Shown here piece after piece: positions 1-6,606 of a stretch of DNA of 10,145 nt. Location of the stretch: contig JALHSW010000436.1 of NCBI GenBank assembly GCA_022865365.1, positions 1 to 10,145 on the forward strand. The letters run 5' to 3'. The notes under the pieces were generated by a model. It was not told where the DNA came from, did no database searches, and was given only the letters and a program-made list of their open reading frames with translations. The translations under genes were made by a program, and so were the position numbers. The first letter of the stretch is position 1; each line of letters starts with the position of its first letter. This stretch comes from Acidimicrobiia bacterium (GTDB taxonomy: Bacteria > Actinomycetota > Acidimicrobiia > IMCC26256 > PALSA-555).

Positions 1-416
1 CCGGCACGATCCAGCACGTCGCGCAGCCGGACACCGGCCCACTGCACGCTGGGAACGCGCCAACCCGTCACGCACTGGAAGTCGCGCGTGACCCGCGTGA
101 CGGGCATCGACGTCAGCTCTGCGAACGAGAGATCGAGCGGCTCGTCGACAAGGCCGCGGACACGCAAGCGGTAGTCGGCCCGACTGCGTTCGGGGAGCCC
201 ACCGGTGACCGTGTAGATCCGGAAGCGGCCGATGGGGAGGAGCGAGAGCAGGCCGGTCGGGTCGCGGCCCACGATCGGAGCGACGGTGCGCTCGAGCCAG
301 CCCTGGACCGCGGCGCCCTTCGCCACACCGACCACACCGAGCCCGATGAGCCCGAGGAACACCCTGCGCCCGACCGGACTCCCACGCTCCCCGCCGTTGC
401 CCGTGTCGTTGCCCAT
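1..416 (-). CDS. Molybdopterin-dependent oxidoreductase, sulfite oxidase/YedY-like fold, Tat-exported (C-terminus off window)
   Basis: Partial gene: the first 138 codons are present and the rest lies beyond the left edge. The N-terminus carries a Tat-type signal, with twin arginines at residues 17-18 in GRRVFLGL followed by a hydrophobic Gly/Val/Leu stretch to about residue 36, so the protein probably folds with its cofactor and is then exported or membrane-anchored. The mature part starts the oxidoreductase molybdopterin-binding domain: 'YRLRVRGLVDEPLDLSFAEL' (about 82-101), then 'RDFQCVTGW' with Cys115, the expected molybdenum-ligating cysteine, and 'VQWAGVRLRDVLDRA' after it. These are hallmarks of the sulfite oxidase/MsrP (YedY) superfamily. 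The reaction cannot be told from the N-terminal third; sulfite oxidation, sulfoxide reduction and nitrate-reductase-like roles all remain open. There is no close Shine-Dalgarno. An in-frame GTG directly precedes the ATG (417-419), and TACTCT lies 6 nt upstream of the ATG, which suggests a leaderless start. The hairpin at 463-515 separates it from the upstream gene. Confidence 0.88.
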   Translation of the reverse strand, partial: MGNDTGNGGERGSPVGRRVFLGLIGLGVVGVAKGAAVQGWLERTVAPIVGRDPTGLLSLLPIGRFRIYTVTGGLPERSRADYRLRVRGLVDEPLDLSFAELTSMPVTRVTRDFQCVTGWRVPSVQWAGVRLRDVLDRA

Positions 417-422
417 CACCCC

Positions 423-428
423 AGAGTA
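423..428 (-). promoter_or_regulatory. Possible -10 element of a leaderless promoter for the molybdopterin oxidoreductase gene
   Basis: On the minus strand the hexamer TACTCT fits the actinobacterial -10 pattern TANNNT and ends 6 nt before the ATG at 416, which would place the transcription start on or next to the start codon. No -35 resembling TTGACA is visible. The position, downstream of a terminator-like hairpin and upstream of a gene with no proper Shine-Dalgarno, supports the call, but one short hexamer is weak evidence. Confidence 0.3.
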
Positions 429-462
429 CGGAGCCGCCTCCCCCTCCGGGTTCCGTCCTTCA

Positions 463-515
463 GGGTTCTTGGCACGTTGGGTTGCTGGATGCGCGCCGTA
501 GCGTGCCAAGAACCC
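463..515 (-). terminator. Perfect 14-bp inverted repeat just after the WS/DGAT stop codon, probable U-less terminator
   Basis: The arms GGGTTCTTGGCACG (463-476) and CGTGCCAAGAACCC (502-515) are exact reverse complements around a 25-nt loop. The right arm begins two bases beyond the WS/DGAT stop (517-519), so the structure sits at the 3' end of that minus-strand transcript. No T-tract follows the hairpin on either strand, so it is not a classical intrinsic terminator. Hairpins without a U-tail are proposed terminators in some actinobacteria, and it could also stabilise the mRNA 3' end or belong to a dispersed palindromic repeat family. The inverted repeat itself is certain; the terminator role is inferred. 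Confidence 0.6.
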
Positions 516-516
516 G

Positions 517-1905
517 TCAGCCGAGGGCGAGGATCTCGTCGAAGCCGGCCTGGAGGTCGGCGGTGAAGGCCTCGGTGTCGGGGATGGCTCGCAGGTCGGT
601 GTTGATTCCCACGAAGCAGGTGCCGCAGTGCGACAGCAGGACGATGTTCGCGGCGGCGCCCGACAGCGGGCCGAACGCGTAGATCTCCTCGACCTCCGCC
701 CCGCACATGAAGAGTGGGAACGGTGAGCCGGGCACGTTGCTCGTGACGAAGTCGGTGCCCTTGAGCATCGACCCGAACAGCGCGGTTGCGACCCGACGCG
801 GGAGCCGGTTGAGGAGCGTCGCGAGGTTTGCCGACAGCGCGATCGCCGGTTCGGCGCGTAGCCGCTTGCACCGCTCCGACACCTCGCGCACGCGCTCATC
901 CGGGTCTGCGACCATCAGCGGGACCACGAGCCGGGCCGTCGTGAAGTGGTTCCCACCGAGTCCGGCGCCTTCGCCCCGAATGTTGATCGGCATCATCATG
1001 CGGAGATCATCGACATCGCTGGCGTGTGCTTCGTGATACCGGAGCAACCCACCCAGCACCGCGGCGACGAACGCGTCGTTGAGCGTGCTCTCCGTCGCCT
1101 TGGCCGCACGCTTCATGTCGTCGAGCGGGAACGCGATGGTGGCGACGCGTCGGTCGAGGCTCCGGCCGGAGATGAGCGGTGACATCGGTGTCGGTGCCGG
1201 TTGGAGGAACCGGGCGACGGAGGATGCGGTGCGCGCCGCTTCGTCGAGAGCGCCGGCCGCGTCATCACGCAGACGCCGAAAGGCGCTGAGCGCACCCCGG
1301 CCGAGGCCGCGAGCGGCCTCGGCCGCGCGCTGGGCCTGGTAGTCGACGCCGTGGGCGACGAGCCCCGAACGGGTGAAGACCGGCAGGTCGGCCGGGTCAG
1401 GATCCGGGCCGGTCGGCCCCGGATCACGTTCGAGGTCGAACAGCATGAGCAGCAGCTTCATCCCACCGACGCCGTCGCTGATCGAGTGGTGGACCTTGAG
1501 CACCACACCCGCGCGCTTGTCCGGAAGTCCCTCGACGAGTGTGCACTCCCAGAGGGGGCGCGCGCGGTCGAAATCGCCCATCGCGGCAGTGGCTGCGACG
1601 TCGAGCACCGCGTCGAAGGAGCGGGGCCTCGGCGCGCGCACGCGCCGCACGTGGTACGTGAGATCGAAGTCGGGATCGACGGACCACGCCGGTGGCCCGA
1701 TGCGCACTGCGGGCTCGACCACGCGTTGACGCAACCTGGGGATCAGGCGACTCCCGCGGTCGAGGCGGGCGAGAAAGCGCTGCCAGTCGGGGGCCCGGTC
1801 GAGGACGAGGGCCGTGACGATCGTGGAACGTAGGTACGGGTCGCGATCGACGCTCCACATGAGCGCGTCGGCATCACCCAGCGTGTGCTCGAACCGTTCG
1901 GGCAT
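517..1905 (-). CDS. WS/DGAT-family O-acyltransferase (wax ester synthase/acyl-CoA:diacylglycerol acyltransferase)
   Basis: A 462-residue protein, the usual length for bacterial wax synthase/DGAT enzymes, which transfer an acyl group from acyl-CoA to a long-chain alcohol or diacylglycerol and make storage wax esters or triacylglycerol at the inner membrane face. The catalytic HHxxxDG motif is intact as HHSISDG (residues 139-145), with PLWE (about 117-120) before it. The family start 'LGDADALMWSVDRDPYLRS' and the C-terminal domain (LNDAFVAAVLGGLLRY, MMPINIRGEG, LGGNHFTTARLVVPL, FVTSNVPGSPFPLFMCGAEV) are all present. The ATG at 1905 is chosen over one nine codons upstream because GGGGGAGGT lies just before it and the family begins near MPERFEHTLG. 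It lies 39 nt downstream of apgM and is probably the last gene of that transcript. Actinobacteria often carry several paralogues, so preference for wax ester or TAG cannot be read from sequence. Confidence 0.93.
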   Translation of the reverse strand: MPERFEHTLGDADALMWSVDRDPYLRSTIVTALVLDRAPDWQRFLARLDRGSRLIPRLRQRVVEPAVRIGPPAWSVDPDFDLTYHVRRVRAPRPRSFDAVLDVAATAAMGDFDRARPLWECTLVEGLPDKRAGVVLKVHHSISDGVGGMKLLLMLFDLERDPGPTGPDPDPADLPVFTRSGLVAHGVDYQAQRAAEAARGLGRGALSAFRRLRDDAAGALDEAARTASSVARFLQPAPTPMSPLISGRSLDRRVATIAFPLDDMKRAAKATESTLNDAFVAAVLGGLLRYHEAHASDVDDLRMMMPINIRGEGAGLGGNHFTTARLVVPLMVADPDERVREVSERCKRLRAEPAIALSANLATLLNRLPRRVATALFGSMLKGTDFVTSNVPGSPFPLFMCGAEVEEIYAFGPLSGAAANIVLLSHCGTCFVGINTDLRAIPDTEAFTADLQAGFDEILALG

Positions 1906-1944
1906 CTGACCTCCCCCGGTGTAGCGCCGCACGCGGCACCCGTG

Positions 1945-3138
1945 TCAAGCGCCGTACTTCTGGAGTCGTCCTGCGTTGGCGAGCATGAAGGCCATCAGGT
2001 CCTTCATCGGCCGGATGCCCAGGTCGCCATGTCGACACCAGCGCTCACCGAACTGCTCGACCGAGTCGCGGCCGCAGCGCTCGCTCCACACCAGCGTCGG
2101 GACAGGATGCCACGAGTGGGCAGCCATCTGGCTCGGCGTCGAGTGGTCGCCGGTGACCGCGATCACGTCGGGCCCGAGGTCCCGAAGCTGCGGGACGATC
2201 GAGTCGAGCGCCTCGATCGCCGCGATCTTCCGGGGGCGATCGCCGTCCTCTCCGGCCGAGTCGGTGCCCTTGTGGTGGAAGAAGAAGTAGTCGTAGTCGT
2301 TCCACGCGTCGCGCAGGATCCCGAGCTGGTCGTCGAGCCCGGTGGGTGCTCCGAGCACGTCCATGCCCAGCAGACGTGCGATGCCGCGGTACATCGGGTA
2401 CACGGCGATCGCGGCGGCGCGCAGTCCGTACCGGTCGGCATACTGCGGGAGCTCTCGGTGGGTGTCGAAGCCACGGAGCAGCAGTCCGTTGGCCTTGGGT
2501 TCGTCGGCGAGCAGCGTGCGCGCCTGTCCCGCGAGCTCGGCAACGATCTCCGCGGTCCGCTTCGCTTCGGGCGTGCGCGGTTCCGGGTCGAGCGGCGCCA
2601 CGCCGATCTGCTGCGGGTCGGTGTCGCCCAGATGCGGATCGAGGCCGTCCCCTCGCAGCACGACGAGGCATCGGTGCTCGCGCTCATGGCGGAACACGAT
2701 CTCGACACCGTCGATGTGCACGCCTGCTTCGAGCTTGTCGATCACGAGGCGGGCCTCGTCATCGGGCACCCGCCCGGCTCGGCGATCGGCGATCGTGCCG
2801 TCGGGCGCGATCGTGCAGAGGTTGCCGCGCGCTGCGACATCACCGGCGCGTAGCTCGACGTCGAGCCCGGCGGCCGAGAGCGCACCCCGACCCAGCTCGA
2901 ACACCTCGGGGTCGTAGCCGAAGAGACCGAGGTGCCCGGGACCGGAGCCCGGTGTGATGCCCGGCCCGACGGGCTCGCACAGGCCCGACGTTCCCTCTGC
3001 CGCCAGTGCGTCGAGGTGGGGCGCCGTGGCCTCTTCGAGCTCCGTGCCGTGCTCGGCATCGGCGTAGCCGCCGAGCCCGTCGAGGACGAGGAGGAGCAGC
3101 TTCGAATCGGCGGGCTGGATCAGCGGCGTCAGGTCCAT
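1945..3138 (-). CDS. apgM: 2,3-bisphosphoglycerate-independent phosphoglycerate mutase, archaeal type (ApgM)
   Basis: A 397-residue member of the alkaline-phosphatase superfamily that interconverts 3- and 2-phosphoglycerate in cytoplasmic glycolysis and gluconeogenesis using metal ions and a phosphoserine intermediate. The metal-binding N-terminus is LLLLVLDGLGGY (Asp20). The nucleophile region is TPGSGPGHLGLFGYDP with Ser65. The distal metal-binding parts are HHKGTDSAGEDGD (His288-Asp300) and TGDHSTPSQMAAHSWHPVP (Asp331, His332, His341, His344). The layout matches ApgM rather than the larger GpmI or the cofactor-dependent GpmA. Archaeal members usually read GSDTAH after the serine motif; the GSGPGH form here is, from memory, that of a bacterial branch. 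The start is 12 nt beyond the SGNH hydrolase stop with no close Shine-Dalgarno, which suggests translational coupling. Its placement between envelope and lipid genes is not explained by function. Confidence 0.92.
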   Translation of the reverse strand: MDLTPLIQPADSKLLLLVLDGLGGYADAEHGTELEEATAPHLDALAAEGTSGLCEPVGPGITPGSGPGHLGLFGYDPEVFELGRGALSAAGLDVELRAGDVAARGNLCTIAPDGTIADRRAGRVPDDEARLVIDKLEAGVHIDGVEIVFRHEREHRCLVVLRGDGLDPHLGDTDPQQIGVAPLDPEPRTPEAKRTAEIVAELAGQARTLLADEPKANGLLLRGFDTHRELPQYADRYGLRAAAIAVYPMYRGIARLLGMDVLGAPTGLDDQLGILRDAWNDYDYFFFHHKGTDSAGEDGDRPRKIAAIEALDSIVPQLRDLGPDVIAVTGDHSTPSQMAAHSWHPVPTLVWSERCGRDSVEQFGERWCRHGDLGIRPMKDLMAFMLANAGRLQKYGA

Positions 3139-3150
3139 CGCCGCGAAACG

Positions 3151-4278
3151 CTACTTCCCGCTCTTCTTCTTCGCCGTGGTCGTGCTGGTGGTGGCCGCCG
3201 GAGCGGTGGTGCTGGTCGTGGTCGTCGACGGAGCGGTTTTCCACGACTCGACGTCGAAGGTTGTAGCGATCGCCGCGAGCACGGCCTCGGCGATGCGATC
3301 CCCGCCGGCCCGGGTGAAGTGGATGCCGTCGCCGGCGCGCACCTGCACGATGCTGCCGTCGGGGTTCCCGAGGTAGTCGGCGTAGCCGCCGCCGGGCGGG
3401 GAGAGCACGGCCGCGGTGTCGACCCAGACGACCTTCCCGGGACGCTTCTCCGCCTCGCTCTTCACGATGTCGTTGATGTGCCGGTACCGCGTCTCGTACC
3501 GCTCGGTGTTGCGCATGGGCGGGACGCCGACCCAGAACAGGGTGGTCTTCCCATGCGCCGTCATGGAGTCCATCAATCCGCCGACGCGTCGCCGGTACTC
3601 GGCGTCCCACTCCGGGCTGCCGAGTGGCCCGACGCCGCGCTCACCGGTGAGCGTCTGGTCGTCGTTGGAGCCAATGGTCAGGACGACGGCGTCGGCGTCC
3701 AACGGGGAGACGACCTCGGCGAGGTATGCGGGCCAGTTGAACACCTCGGGCCGCGCCAGACCGGTTGCGACGTGAGCGTCGACCGGACCGAGGAGCCCGA
3801 TGACGCCGGTCGAGAGCCCCAGGTTGATGAGCGACTCACCCGGCGTGATCCCGAGCGAGTCGCCCGTGATGTACATCCGGACCTGCTGCTCGGGCGAGAA
3901 CGCGCGCTTGGGTGGCGGAGGCTTCGGTGAGCCCGCCTCATCGGGCACCCTCGGCGTCGGACTCGGAAGCGTGAGGTCGACGTCGTCGTCGCCGGAACGA
4001 CCGATCGCCCACTGGAGCGCGGACCGCGGTCGGTCGAGAAGGAGGAAGGTGCTCACGTCGTCGAGCGGCTCGGCAAAAGAGGTAGCAACGTCGCGCTTCG
4101 CTCCGACGTCCTGCCCGAGGGCTGTCTTGTGGATGCCGGGTGCGTTCAGCAGTGCACCCACGATCAGCGCGACGATCATCGCGAGCAGGACGTGACCGAT
4201 CGGCGTCGTGCGCCGCGGCGGGTCGCCGATGTGCTTCGCGGCGCGTGGGTGCTGAGCGCGTGTCGGGGCTCTTGTCAT
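3151..4278 (-). CDS. Membrane-anchored SGNH/GDSL hydrolase, DUF459-like
   Basis: A 375-residue protein with a basic cytoplasmic N-terminus, one hydrophobic segment (about 28-45) and an acidic/proline-rich linker to about residue 125, so the enzyme domain should face outward. The SGNH blocks are visible: YITGDSLG with nucleophile Ser141, Gly173 in ATGLARP, TIGSNDD with Asn205, and DGIHFTRAGGDRIA with Asp317 and His320. This resembles DUF459 proteins, secreted SGNH esterases or acyltransferases. The tail (349-375) is a Thr/Ser/Ala-rich run ending AKKKSGK, probably disordered and possibly glycosylated or wall-associated. The start codon shares one base with the stop of the MBOAT gene (TGATG), so the two are translationally coupled. 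With MBOAT proteins, SGNH partners commonly complete acyl transfer to an extracytoplasmic glycan (AlgX/AlgJ, PatB). That role is inferred here, and a stand-alone esterase remains possible. Confidence 0.87.
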   Translation of the reverse strand: MTRAPTRAQHPRAAKHIGDPPRRTTPIGHVLLAMIVALIVGALLNAPGIHKTALGQDVGAKRDVATSFAEPLDDVSTFLLLDRPRSALQWAIGRSGDDDVDLTLPSPTPRVPDEAGSPKPPPPKRAFSPEQQVRMYITGDSLGITPGESLINLGLSTGVIGLLGPVDAHVATGLARPEVFNWPAYLAEVVSPLDADAVVLTIGSNDDQTLTGERGVGPLGSPEWDAEYRRRVGGLMDSMTAHGKTTLFWVGVPPMRNTERYETRYRHINDIVKSEAEKRPGKVVWVDTAAVLSPPGGGYADYLGNPDGSIVQVRAGDGIHFTRAGGDRIAEAVLAAIATTFDVESWKTAPSTTTTSTTAPAATTSTTTAKKKSGK

Positions 4279-5711
4279 CAGAACCTGAAGTAGATGAATG
4301 GAGCAACGCCACGCGGCCCCATCGTGTTGATGACGAGGAGCGAGGCGCCGAGCATGAGACCCTGCGCTACCGGCGCGAGGTTCGAGAACCTTGCCATGAG
4401 CCGACCCCAGGTCTCACGCGGCACGTACTGCTCGAGGATCCCGGCGGCGATGGCAAGGAGCACACCCACCGTCACGAGGGGTGCGGGGTCGAGCCAGTAG
4501 GCCGGGTCGAACAGACGCTCGAGCATCTGCTCGGCGTTCGCGAACGACTCGGAGCGGAAGAAGATCCAGGCGAAGCACACGATGGTGAAGGTGATGAGTC
4601 GAGCGCCGATACGCCGGGCGCGGGTGTCGGGCGGATCGGGGAGACCGCGCGTCTCCCGGCGTGCACGGCGCCAGTGCTCGATGCAGAGGAACGCGCCGTG
4701 GATCGCGCCCCACACGACAAAGGTCCAGGCGGCGCCGTGCCACAACCCCCCGATCACCATCGTGAGCATGAGGTTGCGATACGTGCGCCACTTCCCCGAG
4801 CGGTTCCCGCCAAGCGGGACGTAGAGATAGTCGCGCAGCCAACGCGACAGCGTCATGTGCCAACGACGCCAGAAGTCTTGGATCGAGGTGGAGGTGTAGG
4901 GGCTGTCGAAGTTCTGGGGGAACCGGAAGCCGAGGAGCAGCGCGATGCCGATGGCCATGTCGGTGTAGCCGCTGAAGTCGCAGTAGATCTGCACTGCGTA
5001 GGCGACGACCGCAACGAGAACCTCGAGGCTCGAGTGCTGATTGGGCGACGCGAACACCGCGTCGACGATCTGGGTCGCGAGCAGGTTCGCGATCACGACC
5101 TTCTTGAACAGGCCGATGACGATGAGGAAGAACGCCCGACTCGAGTCGAGGTGGCGGGGGTCGTGGCGCTCCTTGAGCTGCGGCATGAACTCGGCGGGCC
5201 GGACGATCGGGCCGGCCACGACGTGCGGGAAGAACGACAGGAACACCGCGAAGTCGAGGAGCCGCCCGGGTTCGAACGTGCCGCGGTACGTGTCGATCAC
5301 GTAGCTGAGGGCCTGGAAGGTGAAGAACGAGATGCCGACGGGCAGCGTGACCGCGACGATCTCGGGGGAGACGTGCAGTCCGAGCTTGTCGAGAGTGTTC
5401 GTCGCGTTGGTGACGAAGAAGTCGAAGTACTTGAAGTACGCGAGCACACCGAGGTTCGCGACGACAGCGCCGGTGAGAAGCAGCCGCTTCCTGCGATCGG
5501 TGTCGGCCCGATGAATCGCCTTGGCGAACAGCTGGTTCGCGATGGTCGATGCGGCGATCAGGAAGCAGAAGCGCCAGTTCCAGTACCCGTAGAAGAAGTA
5601 CGACGCCGCGAGCATGAAGATCTTCCAGCGCCGCCGTCGGGGCATGAGGAACCAGCTCACCGGCAGGACGATCATGAAGAAGATCGTGAAGGTGACGGTG
5701 GGAAAGAGCAT
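4278..5711 (-). CDS. MBOAT-family membrane O-acyltransferase, AlgI/PatA-like
   Basis: A polytopic membrane protein of 477 residues, typical for the AlgI/PatA/DltB branch, which carries acyl groups across the membrane for O-acylation of surface polymers. It has the family start MLFPTVTFTIFF, the YFFYGYWNWRF block (38-48), LPVGISFFTFQALSYVID (123-140), FPHVVAGPIVRP (161-172), CDFSGYTDMAIG (244-255), the cytoplasmic signature QDFWRRWHMTLSRWLRDYLYVPLGG (His285) and LWHGAAWTFVVWG with His325, the putative catalytic histidine. It ends in FIYFRF, close to the FIYFQF ending common in AlgI-like proteins. An ATG 38 codons upstream (5825) is rejected: the extension is hydrophilic, runs into the crotonase gene and does not look like the family. 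No strong Shine-Dalgarno precedes 5711. It is coupled to the SGNH gene by a 1-nt overlap. The acyl donor and acceptor are unknown. Confidence 0.93.
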   Translation of the reverse strand: MLFPTVTFTIFFMIVLPVSWFLMPRRRRWKIFMLAASYFFYGYWNWRFCFLIAASTIANQLFAKAIHRADTDRRKRLLLTGAVVANLGVLAYFKYFDFFVTNATNTLDKLGLHVSPEIVAVTLPVGISFFTFQALSYVIDTYRGTFEPGRLLDFAVFLSFFPHVVAGPIVRPAEFMPQLKERHDPRHLDSSRAFFLIVIGLFKKVVIANLLATQIVDAVFASPNQHSSLEVLVAVVAYAVQIYCDFSGYTDMAIGIALLLGFRFPQNFDSPYTSTSIQDFWRRWHMTLSRWLRDYLYVPLGGNRSGKWRTYRNLMLTMVIGGLWHGAAWTFVVWGAIHGAFLCIEHWRRARRETRGLPDPPDTRARRIGARLITFTIVCFAWIFFRSESFANAEQMLERLFDPAYWLDPAPLVTVGVLLAIAAGILEQYVPRETWGRLMARFSNLAPVAQGLMLGASLLVINTMGPRGVAPFIYFRF

Positions 5712-5760
5712 GCCTAACGGTGAGTCTCGCGCTCGCCGAGCTGGCGGATCGGAGAGCCGC

Positions 5761-6546
5761 TCAGCGCTGCGATCGGCCGCGGTCGACGATTGCGGCACGG
5801 CGCCGCTCGATCTCGTCGAAATCAACGCGGTAGTCGCGGAACACCGCTTGTTCGTGGGCGATGGCCTCGCCGACGGGGAGGGCGGCGTTGTGGTCGTAGA
5901 GCTGCTTGAGATGGCGGACGGTCGGTCCGTCGTTGCCGGCGATGTCCATCGCCAGCGAGTGGGCGGTGCTCGCCAGCTCCTCGTGTGCGACGACGCGGTT
6001 GACGAGGCCGAGGCGGTGGGCTTCGGCGGCGTCGATGAAGTTCCCCGTGAGGCTCATCTCCTTCGCACGCCGCAACCCGACCGCCATCGGGAGGTACACG
6101 CTCATCCCGCCGCCGGGGGTGACCCCGACACGCGCGTGGGTGTCACCGAAGAACGCGCGCTCCGAGGCGACGAGGAAGTCACAGCCGAGGGCGAGCTCGA
6201 AGCCGCCGGTGACGCACGCTCCGTTGATCGCGCCGATGACGGGCTTGGTCATCGCCCACACCGCTTGGATCGGGTTGGTCCATCTGAGGTCGTCGTGATC
6301 GTCGCCGCGACCGCCGGCGAGGTTCGCACCCCCGCTCCCGAGCTCCTTGAGGTCGAGCCCGGCGCAGAACGCGGGGTCGGCTCCCGTCAGCACGACGACA
6401 TCCACGCCCTCGTCGTCCTCCGCCGCTGCGAGCGCCGCGCCCGAGGCCCGGTGCAGCGCGGTGTTCAACGCGTTGCGGGCCTCGGGGCGGTGCAGCGTGA
6501 TGGTGCACACCCGGTCGGCCGCCTCGACTCGTACGAGATCGCTCAT
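5761..6546 (-). CDS. Enoyl-CoA hydratase/isomerase (crotonase) family protein
   Basis: A 261-residue, full-length crotonase. The CoA/oxyanion-hole segments are CAGLDLKELG (61-70) and GACVTGGFELALGCD (109-123), followed by FGDTHARVGVTPGGG (133-147). The first catalytic glutamate of hydratases is present (Glu117 in GGFELAL), but by hand alignment the second, normally in a QPE-like motif, is replaced by His137 in DTHARVG. This THARVG form is common among actinobacterial EchA-like proteins, and its members may be isomerases, hydrolases or untested enzymes rather than true hydratases. The ATG at 6546 is preferred, with TACGGT 7 nt upstream suggesting a leaderless start. A TTG two codons upstream has AGGA about 9 nt before it and is the alternative start at 6552. 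The gene sits 60 bp after the SIMPL stop and 49 nt before the MBOAT start. Confidence 0.88.
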   Translation of the reverse strand: MSDLVRVEAADRVCTITLHRPEARNALNTALHRASGAALAAAEDDEGVDVVVLTGADPAFCAGLDLKELGSGGANLAGGRGDDHDDLRWTNPIQAVWAMTKPVIGAINGACVTGGFELALGCDFLVASERAFFGDTHARVGVTPGGGMSVYLPMAVGLRRAKEMSLTGNFIDAAEAHRLGLVNRVVAHEELASTAHSLAMDIAGNDGPTVRHLKQLYDHNAALPVGEAIAHEQAVFRDYRVDFDEIERRRAAIVDRGRSQR

Positions 6547-6553
6547 GGGCAAG

Positions 6554-6559
6554 ACCGTA
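6554..6559 (-). promoter_or_regulatory. Possible -10 element for the crotonase gene
   Basis: The minus-strand hexamer TACGGT matches TANNNT and ends 7 nt before the ATG at 6546, which would give a leaderless or nearly leaderless message. The two 18-bp repeat copies lie directly upstream, where a -35 would be, but neither contains a TTGACA-like sequence. Weak evidence by itself. Confidence 0.3.
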
Positions 6560-6562
6560 GAT

Positions 6563-6598
6563 CCTGGGGCATCGGGCGAGCCTGGGGCATCGGGCGAG
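6563..6598. repeat. Two exact tandem copies of an 18-bp unit between the SIMPL and crotonase genes
   Basis: The unit CCTGGGGCATCGGGCGAG occurs at 6563-6580 and 6581-6598 with no mismatch and no spacer, and fills most of the 60-bp gap between the two minus-strand genes. Perfect identity suggests a recent slipped-strand duplication. Because it lies just upstream of a possible -10 element it could alter expression of the crotonase gene, but no known operator is recognised in it. Confidence 0.95.
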
Positions 6599-6606
6599 CT
6601 TGGAGG

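Noticed and set aside
113..385. Minus-strand 90-codon open frame at the left edge
   Set aside because: Ser-rich shadow in another frame of the molybdopterin oxidoreductase gene, whose own frame carries the Tat signal and FQCVTGW motif.
4140..5717. Plus-strand open frame of 525 codons antisense to the MBOAT and SGNH genes
   Set aside because: It is charged, low-complexity (Glu/Asp/Arg-rich) and shows no family motif, while the opposite strand carries two well-recognised genes. Long antisense frames are expected at this GC content.
5712..5825. 38-codon N-terminal extension of the MBOAT gene
   Set aside because: Hydrophilic, overlaps the 3' end of the crotonase gene, and precedes the conserved family start MLFPTVTFTIFF.
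6563..6598. 18-bp tandem repeat as a CRISPR remnant
   Set aside because: Only two abutting copies, no spacers, no cas genes; a simple tandem duplication explains it.
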